DNA of 10,102 bases, taken from assembly GCA_903929065.1 (NCBI GenBank), contig CAIYTJ010000585.1, positions 1 to 10,102 on the forward strand, written 5' to 3'. The translations under genes were made by a program, and so were the position numbers. The stretch comes from an uncultured Bacteroidales bacterium. Its GTDB lineage: Bacteria > Bacteroidota > Bacteroidia > Bacteroidales > Paludibacteraceae. A model generated the notes under the pieces. The model had not been told where the DNA came from. It ran no database searches and saw only the letters and a program-made list of their open reading frames with translations. Numbering within the stretch: the stretch's first letter is position 1; the number at the start of each line of letters is the position of its first letter. Shown piece by piece: positions 6,193 to 10,102 of the stretch.

Positions 6193-6214
6193 CCCCTTTA
6201 GGGGTTGGGGGTCA
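6193..6214 (-). repeat. CCCCTAAAGGGG-family repeat, copy G
   Basis: The minus strand begins TGACCCCCAACCCCTAAAGG, one base off the consensus, directly after the yicC stop codon. Together with copy F it gives a 95-base spacer with 22-base inverted ends (TGACCCC ... GGGGTCA). Confidence 0.8.
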
Positions 6215-7090
6215 TTACAAAACATTTAAAACCTGTTCTTTAATTTGTTCCAGATCATCTTTCATCAGAACAACAATGCGTTGCATTTCGCTTTGATTTG
6301 ATTTTGAACCAAGTGTATTTATCTCACGTCCAATCTCTTGTGCAATAAAACCAAGTTTCTTGCCCGGTGAGTTTTCGTGCTGCATGGTTTCCATAAAATA
6401 GTTCAAATGATTGCGCAAACGGACTTTTTCTTCGTTTACATCGAGTTTTTCGATATAAAAGATTAATTCCTGCTCTAACCGGTTCTTGTCATAATCAATT
6501 TTATCGGACAATGCCTGCAGGTTTTCTTCCAACCGGGATTTTATTTTCTCAACGCGTTCAATTTCAAACGGTGCTGTCTCGTCAAGTAATTTGCCAATGT
6601 GGGCAATTTTGGCATTAAAAACTGCTTCCAGTGATTTTCCTTCCTGAATTCGGAACTCAATCAATTGATTAATGGCTAAAGCAATGACTTTTTTAATTTC
6701 AACCCACTCATTATCATCCAATTCCACAGTTTCGGTTTTCATCGTGTCCGGTAAACGCAAAAGTACTTCGAACCAATTGGCAGGTACTTCAATTCCCAGA
6801 TTAAAAGACAAAGCCTTAATCTGTTCATAATAAGACTCAACAACTGATTGGTTTATTTGAGTAACCGATTCTTTACCTGAGTTATCAACGTACAACGCCA
6901 GGTCTATTTTGCCCCGTTCAAGTTTCTGTGACAGTTCGTTACGGATTTCAATATCCTTTTCACGATAAAGCCCCGATATACGTGTTGACACATCCAATTG
7001 CTTGCTGTTCAAAGATTTTACCTCTACAACGATTTTTTTATTTCCAAATTCACAGGTGGCTTTTCCAAAGCCGGTCATTGATTGTACCAT
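6215..7090 (-). CDS. yicC: YicC-family endoribonuclease
   Basis: It belongs to the YicC/YloC family, some members of which have been shown to cleave RNA; the family was long listed as a stress-induced protein of unknown role. The 291-residue length is typical. The N-terminal signature MVQSMTGFGKA (1-11) is exact. The C-terminal DUF1732 region is clear in GKKLGFIAQEIGREINTLGS followed by KDDLEQIKEQVLN. The middle is charged and largely helical, with likely coiled-coil character around RVEKIKSRLEENLQALSDKI. It is first in a minus-strand cluster with gmk and nadD. The yicC-gmk pairing is common in bacteria. A -7 box at 7149-7142 is the likely promoter. Confidence 0.93.
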   Translation of the reverse strand: MVQSMTGFGKATCEFGNKKIVVEVKSLNSKQLDVSTRISGLYREKDIEIRNELSQKLERGKIDLALYVDNSGKESVTQINQSVVESYYEQIKALSFNLGIEVPANWFEVLLRLPDTMKTETVELDDNEWVEIKKVIALAINQLIEFRIQEGKSLEAVFNAKIAHIGKLLDETAPFEIERVEKIKSRLEENLQALSDKIDYDKNRLEQELIFYIEKLDVNEEKVRLRNHLNYFMETMQHENSPGKKLGFIAQEIGREINTLGSKSNQSEMQRIVVLMKDDLEQIKEQVLNVL

Positions 7091-7141
7091 TTTTTAGTTT
7101 TATCGTGTAATTGTTTAATCGTTTTACGTTTAAATCTATCG

Positions 7142-7149
7142 CAAAAGTA
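7142..7149 (-). promoter_or_regulatory. yicC-gmk-nadD promoter -7 box
   Basis: The minus strand reads TACTTTTG, identical to the boxes of aspS and the SRP RNA gene, 51 bases before the yicC ATG. The upstream region is T-rich with no clear TTG at standard spacing. It is divergent from the trp leader promoter. Confidence 0.6.
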
Positions 7150-7218
7150 CTATTTTTATTTTAAAGAAAAGAAACAGGGTCAAATAGATTTATATTTTGC
7201 ACAAAAGCAGAAAAAATG

Positions 7219-7232
7219 TGTCAAATTTGACA
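7219..7232. promoter_or_regulatory. Perfect 14-bp palindrome between divergent promoters, candidate operator
   Basis: TGTCAAATTTGACA is a perfect palindrome with a TGT-N8-ACA form. It lies 41 bases upstream of the trp leader -7 box and about 70 bases upstream of the yicC -7 box. The position and symmetry suit a dimeric regulator, but the base composition is AT-rich enough that chance is possible. No regulator gene is nearby. Confidence 0.35.
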
Positions 7233-7272
7233 AAAAACCGCTCCAATTATTTCTGTTTTTGAAAAATGTTTA

Positions 7273-7280
7273 TATCTTTG
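7273..7280 (+). promoter_or_regulatory. -7 box of the trp leader / trpB promoter
   Basis: TATCTTTG matches TAnnTTTG exactly and ends 10 bases before the first leader ATG. The transcript would therefore start only a few bases ahead of the leader peptide. A TCTG at 7252-7255 is a weak -33 candidate. Confidence 0.6.
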
Positions 7281-7290
7281 CCATCACAAA

Positions 7291-7359
7291 ATGAACAAAA
7301 TGAATCCTTCCCATTCAACAACTTATTGGCGCTGGCAGTGCTTTCCTTATAAACAATGA
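7291..7359 (+). CDS. trpL: Tryptophan leader peptide (attenuator peptide)
   Basis: A 22-codon open frame begins at ATG 7291 (a second in-frame ATG is at 7300) and ends at TGA 7357-7359. Its centre reads TTYWRWQCFPY, with Trp codons at 7327-7329 and 7333-7335. Two of 22 residues being Trp, directly ahead of a Trp biosynthesis gene and followed by alternative hairpins, is the hallmark of a ribosome-sensing leader peptide. A ribosome stalled at the Trp codons would cover up to roughly 7345-7350 and leave the antiterminator arm at 7351-7364 free. A ribosome reaching the stop codon would cover that arm. The peptide itself is expected to have no further function. There is no Shine-Dalgarno sequence, and the 5' untranslated part is very short if the -7 box at 7273-7280 is used. 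Confidence 0.8.
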   Translation: MNKMNPSHSTTYWRWQCFPYKQ

Positions 7360-7414
7360 GGTTTGGTTTGTTGCGACTATAAAATTATTAATCCAGCATA
7401 AAAGCCTGTTGTTT
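7351..7414 (+). promoter_or_regulatory. Antiterminator of the trp attenuator
   Basis: The segment 7351-7364 (AAACAATGAGGTTT) pairs with 7402-7414 (AAGCCTGTTGTTT) through 13 base pairs: two are G-U and a single G at 7358 is bulged. The left arm contains the leader stop codon. The right arm is the 5' arm of the terminator, so the two structures exclude each other. An additional pairing of 7310-7315 (CCCATT) with 7355-7361 could act as the early pause hairpin, but this is less certain. Confidence 0.72.
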
Positions 7415-7436
7415 ACCGACGACAGGCTTATTTTTT
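7402..7436 (+). terminator. Attenuator terminator ahead of trpB
   Basis: Arms 7402-7413 and 7418-7429 form a 12-bp stem (two G-U pairs) with loop TACC, followed by ATTTTTT. It lies 40 bases before the trpB start codon and 42 bases after the leader stop codon. It would stop transcription before trpB unless the antiterminator forms. Confidence 0.85.
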
Positions 7437-7476
7437 AAAAAGAAACAACTCAATATTTACTGATAATTTAAAAATC

Positions 7477-8841
7477 ATGGAAAAAACAAAGAAATTCCTT
7501 TTACCAGAGAAAGAACTTCCAACCAAATGGTACAACATCGTAGCCGACATGCAGACAAAGCCTATGCCGATGTTGCATCCCGGAACCAAACAACCGTTGA
7601 AAAATGAGGATTTGTACCCTTTATTTGCCAAAGAATTAGCCCACCAGGAGCTGAATCAGACCGATGCATGGATTGAAATTCCGGAAGAAGTTCGCGAAAA
7701 ATACAAAATATACCGCCCTACTCCATTGGTACGTGCTTATAATCTTGAAAAAGCACTCGATACTCCCGCGCATATTTATTTCAAAAACGAAAGTGTTAGT
7801 CCGGTTGGTTCACACAAGCTGAACTCGGCATTAGCTCAGGCTTATTATTGTAAAGCTGAAGGAGTTACCAACATTACTACTGAAACCGGAGCCGGACAAT
7901 GGGGAACAGCGTTGGCACTTGCAGCCAAAATGTTCGGACTTGAACTGGCAGTTTATATGGTAAAAATCAGTTACGAACAAAAACCATATCGCCGTTCGTT
8001 GATGCAAACCTGGGGAGCACAGGTAATTCCTTCTCCCAGCATGTCAACCAAAGCAGGACGCCAGATTTTGACAGACCACCCTAATTATCAGGGAAGTTTA
8101 GGAACAGCTATTTCCGAAGCTATCGAACTGGCTATGAGCACACCAAATTGCAAATATACATTGGGAAGTGTTTTGAACCATGTTTCGTTACACCAAACAG
8201 TTATCGGCCTTGAAGCTGAAAAACAAATGGAAATGGCCGGTGAATATCCCGATGTGGTTATCGGTTGTTTCGGAGGTGGTTCTAACTTTTCCGGAGTTGC
8301 CTATCCATTTATGCGCCATAACATTAAAGAAGGCAAAAAGACACGCTTTATTGCTGCAGAGCCGGCATCCTGTCCTAAATTGACCCGTGGAAAATTCCAG
8401 TATGATTTTGGTGATGAGGCAGGTTACACGCCCCTTATCCCAATGTACACGCTCGGCCATAACTTTGCGCCTGCCCATATTCATGCCGGTGGACTTCGTT
8501 ACCACGGTGCCGGAACTATAGTTAGCCAGTTGTTGAAAGACAATATGATGGAAGCTGTAGATATAGAGCAATTGGATTCATTCAAAGCAGGTGTATTATT
8601 TGCACAAACAGAAGGCATTGTACCTGCACCTGAATCGGCTCATGCCATTGCAGCAGCAATAGATGAAGCCCTGATTGCCAAGAAAGAGGGTAAACGCAAA
8701 ACGATTCTTTTCAACTTGTCCGGACACGGGTTGGTGGATATGGCAGCTTACGATCAGTATATTGCCGGCGATTTGGTAAACTATTCATTATCAAACGAAG
8801 AGATTGCAAATAATCTGGCTCAAATAAAAGAACTTTTATAA
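7477..8841 (+). CDS. trpB: Tryptophan synthase beta chain, TrpB2 type
   Basis: This PLP enzyme condenses indole with serine to give tryptophan in the cytoplasm. The 454 residues and the N-terminal extension fit the TrpB2 subgroup rather than the roughly 400-residue TrpB1 that pairs with TrpA. The PLP lysine is Lys114 in GSHKLNSA (111-118). Glu136 in ETGAGQWG (136-143) is the expected catalytic acid/base, and GGGSN (266-270) binds the PLP phosphate. HAGGLRYHG (336-344), TEGIVPAPESAHA (378-390) and SGHG (415-418) complete the active site. No trpA or other trp gene adjoins it, and a terminator follows at once. It is therefore a single-gene unit under its own Trp attenuator, plausibly used for indole salvage. 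Whether a TrpB1 exists elsewhere in the genome cannot be seen. Confidence 0.95.
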   Translation: MEKTKKFLLPEKELPTKWYNIVADMQTKPMPMLHPGTKQPLKNEDLYPLFAKELAHQELNQTDAWIEIPEEVREKYKIYRPTPLVRAYNLEKALDTPAHIYFKNESVSPVGSHKLNSALAQAYYCKAEGVTNITTETGAGQWGTALALAAKMFGLELAVYMVKISYEQKPYRRSLMQTWGAQVIPSPSMSTKAGRQILTDHPNYQGSLGTAISEAIELAMSTPNCKYTLGSVLNHVSLHQTVIGLEAEKQMEMAGEYPDVVIGCFGGGSNFSGVAYPFMRHNIKEGKKTRFIAAEPASCPKLTRGKFQYDFGDEAGYTPLIPMYTLGHNFAPAHIHAGGLRYHGAGTIVSQLLKDNMMEAVDIEQLDSFKAGVLFAQTEGIVPAPESAHAIAAAIDEALIAKKEGKRKTILFNLSGHGLVDMAAYDQYIAGDLVNYSLSNEEIANNLAQIKELL

Positions 8842-8922
8842 TTCAATGAATGTCGTTCGAAAAGTTGTAAATTATGATTGCAGGCTTTTAGTCACTTAGC
8901 AATAATCTTCCTAATAAAATGT

Positions 8923-8961
8923 AAAGAGAGGAACATCGGATTGATGTTCCTCTCTTTCTTT
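8923..8961 (+). terminator. Intrinsic terminator of trpB
   Basis: A perfect 15-bp stem (8923-8937 with 8943-8957) with a 5-base loop is followed by the short U-rich run CTTT. It ends the trpB transcript about 80 bases after the stop codon. Confidence 0.8.
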
Positions 8962-9084
8962 GGCTCAACCATAAAAATCTTTTGTTTGACATTCAATAGT
9001 CTTTTATAAAACTCAATGAAATCAGGATATTCAAAAGTTTTTTATCAACCACTTTATAATTTTTATGACTTAGTTCAAATTAAT

Positions 9085-9120
9085 AAAAAAGCCGCTTCCA
9101 ACTAAATGGAAGCGGCTTTT
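9085..9120 (-). terminator. Intrinsic terminator of the SRP RNA / tRNA-Thr transcript
   Basis: Arms 9116-9107 and 9100-9091 give a perfect 10-bp GC-rich stem (GCCGCTTCCA) extended by A-U pairs. In the minus direction a run of six U residues follows at once. It begins only a few bases beyond the tRNA 3' end. T residues on the other side could let it work weakly in the plus direction too. Confidence 0.85.
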
Positions 9121-9126
9121 GTTTTG

Positions 9127-9200
9127 AGCCTCTTGTCGGATTCGAACCAACGACCCCGAGATTACAAATCACGTGCTCTGGCCAACTGAGCTAAAGAGGC
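9127..9200 (-). tRNA. tRNA-Thr (anticodon UGU)
   Basis: The minus strand folds as a full cloverleaf. The acceptor stem is GCCTCTT/AAGAGGC, the D arm is GCTC/GAGC, the anticodon loop is TTTGTAA with anticodon TGT, and the T arm is GTTGG-TTCGAAT-CCGAC. The discriminator is U, and CCA is not encoded. The anticodon stem (CGTGA with TCTCG) has one U-U mismatch in its middle; I believe related species share this, but could not check. It lies three to four bases after the SRP RNA and shares its promoter. Confidence 0.95.
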
Positions 9201-9203
9201 AAG

Positions 9204-9304
9204 TGGGTAAGCCCCCTGCATCGCACCGCTACAACCTTCTACCCTTGCTGCGGTCAAGCCCTGGGGGAGTTCAAAGGGAGCTGGTCGTGCAGGACTTACC
9301 CGGC
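9204..9304 (-). ncRNA. ffs: Small bacterial SRP RNA (4.5S RNA)
   Basis: This RNA forms the signal recognition particle with Ffh and targets nascent membrane proteins to FtsY. The minus strand is one long hairpin. The closing stem GGGTAAG/CTTACCC pairs 9301-9295 with 9211-9205, extended by TCCTGCA/TGCAGGG. The conserved Ffh-binding domain appears as CCCCCAGG on one side and GCAGCAAGGGTA on the other. The apical loop is UUGACC (9257-9252) closed by GC pairs, not the usual GGAA tetraloop. Ends are estimated from the closing stem. Length is about 100 bases, as for the small SRP RNA class without an Alu domain. A well-formed promoter lies directly upstream and tRNA-Thr directly downstream. Confidence 0.88.
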
Positions 9305-9305
9305 A

Positions 9306-9337
9306 CAAAAGTACTGCTTTTTAGCTTATCTGCAAAA
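9306..9337 (-). promoter_or_regulatory. Promoter of SRP RNA and tRNA-Thr
   Basis: The minus strand has TTTTG at 9337-9333, then 19 bases, then TACTTTTG at 9313-9306. This is a textbook Bacteroidota promoter with both -33 and -7 elements, the most complete in the window. Transcription should start near 9300-9303, which agrees with the 5' end of the SRP RNA. Confidence 0.8.
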
Positions 9338-9410
9338 TGTCTGACGCACATTTTTAATTGACAACACCCTACTCTATTCATTTTCAGAAAGCTATTGATT
9401 CATTTTTTTG

Positions 9411-9447
9411 AAAAATAAAAAAACCGGAACTGATTTAGTCCCGGTTT
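9411..9447 (-). terminator. Intrinsic terminator of the DUF4465 gene
   Basis: Arms 9447-9437 and 9431-9421 form an 11-bp stem with a 5-base loop. The single G-U pair exists only on the minus-strand transcript. A long U-rich tail (TTTTTTTATTTTT counting the last stem bases) follows in the minus direction, about 60 bases after the stop codon. Confidence 0.85.
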
Positions 9448-9507
9448 AGTGTATGAAATGCAAATATTATGGCAGATAAAAGCTAAATTTCATACATTGT
9501 TTCATAC

Positions 9508-10102
9508 TTATAAAGGCAAAGTATATGTTTGAGTGAAATATATATTATCAATACAAACATATGTTGGTGTATTTATACCGAATGAGCCTTTATCACTCGA
9601 ATCAACAGTGAAAGAAATTTTATCAACTTCTCCAAGCGAAGTCAAATCTACGTTTACCCATTTGTTTAGTAAAAATGTTTGTCCGTTACGGAAGTCAGCC
9701 AGGTAATATTCTACTTTACCTGTTTCAACACTGTTCTTAAACCCGGAAATAATGACTTTGAACCAGTCATCTGAAGCAAATTTCTTACTGAATGCACTGC
9801 CTGATTTCATATCCCGATAAGCATACGTGTTGTTAGTCAACATGATACTTTGAATAGAAAAATATCCAAAATAATCTTTGGGACAGGTAAATGAAGCTGG
9901 TGCATAAACAACAGCATATTCCTTCGAAGTATAATTACTTTCGGGTGCTCCCGATCCGGTTATTGAACTATATTGATTTGTGTATCCGGTGGTAATTGAG
10001 TCTCTTTTTGCCGAACATACAATTCCTCCGTTCCACACACCGCCGGCATTTACAGTAAAAATGGAATTTCCGGCAATGAATTTTGCATTTGCTGAATCGG
10101 CA
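9508..10102 (-). CDS. DUF4465 domain-containing protein (partial, N-terminus outside window)
   Basis: The frame is open through the right edge, so the GTG at 10038 is not the start; upstream codons continue ADSANAKFIAGNSIFTVNAGG. About 197 residues are visible. They carry features I associate with DUF4465, a Bacteroidota domain with a beta-sandwich look: TTGYTNQYSSITGSG, then TNNTYAYRDMKSG with AFSKKFASDDWFKVIISG. The end reads VEYYLADFRNG, WVNVDLTSLGEVDKISFTVDSSDKG and NTPTYVCIDNI. Such proteins are usually exported and surface-associated, often in gut Bacteroidota. Here the signal peptide would lie outside the window, so export is an inference. No type IX or other sorting domain follows the DUF at the C-terminus. 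Its molecular function is unknown. Confidence 0.85.
   Translation of the reverse strand, partial: ADSANAKFIAGNSIFTVNAGGVWNGGIVCSAKRDSITTGYTNQYSSITGSGAPESNYTSKEYAVVYAPASFTCPKDYFGYFSIQSIMLTNNTYAYRDMKSGSAFSKKFASDDWFKVIISGFKNSVETGKVEYYLADFRNGQTFLLNKWVNVDLTSLGEVDKISFTVDSSDKGSFGINTPTYVCIDNIYFTQTYTLPL

Noticed and set aside
295..6214. CRISPR or telomere-like reading of the CCCCTAA repeats
   Set aside because: The copies are dispersed at gene edges in both orientations with no regular spacers, and no cas genes are present; they fit a REP-like family better.
7351..7436. T-box or tryptophan-binding riboswitch ahead of trpB
   Set aside because: No T-box sequence or specifier stem is seen, and the presence of a Trp-rich leader peptide with fitting alternative hairpins explains the region fully.
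8188..8571. 127-codon minus-strand open frame opposite trpB
   Set aside because: It is antisense to well-conserved TrpB motifs and has no independent support.
9173..9361. 62-codon plus-strand open frame
   Set aside because: It runs across tRNA-Thr, the SRP RNA and their promoter on the opposite strand, so it is not a gene.

Overview
The window looks like a chromosomal segment of a Bacteroidota bacterium, probably Bacteroidales or a related order. The reasons are several TAnnTTTG (-7) promoter boxes, no clear Shine-Dalgarno sequences ahead of genes, a DUF4465 protein, a yicC-gmk-nadD cluster, and short dispersed GC-rich repeats in AT-rich spacers. No prophage, insertion sequence, CRISPR array or defence system was found. 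The coding content is mostly housekeeping, and the interesting material lies between the genes.

Layout. Positions 1-313 carry no supported gene. They hold a possible dispersed element, the aspS terminator and a GC-rich repeat. On the minus strand lie aspS (aspartyl-tRNA synthetase) and, upstream of it, fabD (malonyl-CoA:ACP transacylase), each with its own promoter box and terminator. The fabD leader contains degenerate octamer repeats in inverted arrangement. On the plus strand follow rsmG (16S rRNA methyltransferase) and a metallo-beta-lactamase-fold hydrolase of the glyoxalase-II/YcbL type, separated by four 22-bp tandem repeats. Convergent to these is a minus-strand cluster yicC > gmk > nadD. 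Its spacers are bracketed by copies of the repeat CCCCTAACCCCTAAAGGGG. Seven copies of this family occur in the window.

The best regulatory find is at 7273-7476, ahead of a trpB2-type tryptophan synthase beta chain. A promoter box is followed by a 22-codon leader peptide with a Trp-Arg-Trp motif. After it come an antiterminator that overlaps the leader stop codon, a mutually exclusive intrinsic terminator, and then trpB. This is the complete logic of ribosome-mediated tryptophan attenuation. Downstream, on the minus strand, one promoter drives a small SRP RNA (4.5S) that abuts tRNA-Thr(UGU), followed by a strong terminator. The window ends inside a DUF4465 gene.

The genes serve translation (aspS, rsmG, tRNA-Thr), membrane targeting (SRP RNA), fatty acid synthesis (fabD), NAD and guanine nucleotide synthesis (nadD, gmk) and tryptophan or indole metabolism (trpB2). 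All calls come from reading motifs by eye; no database search was run.
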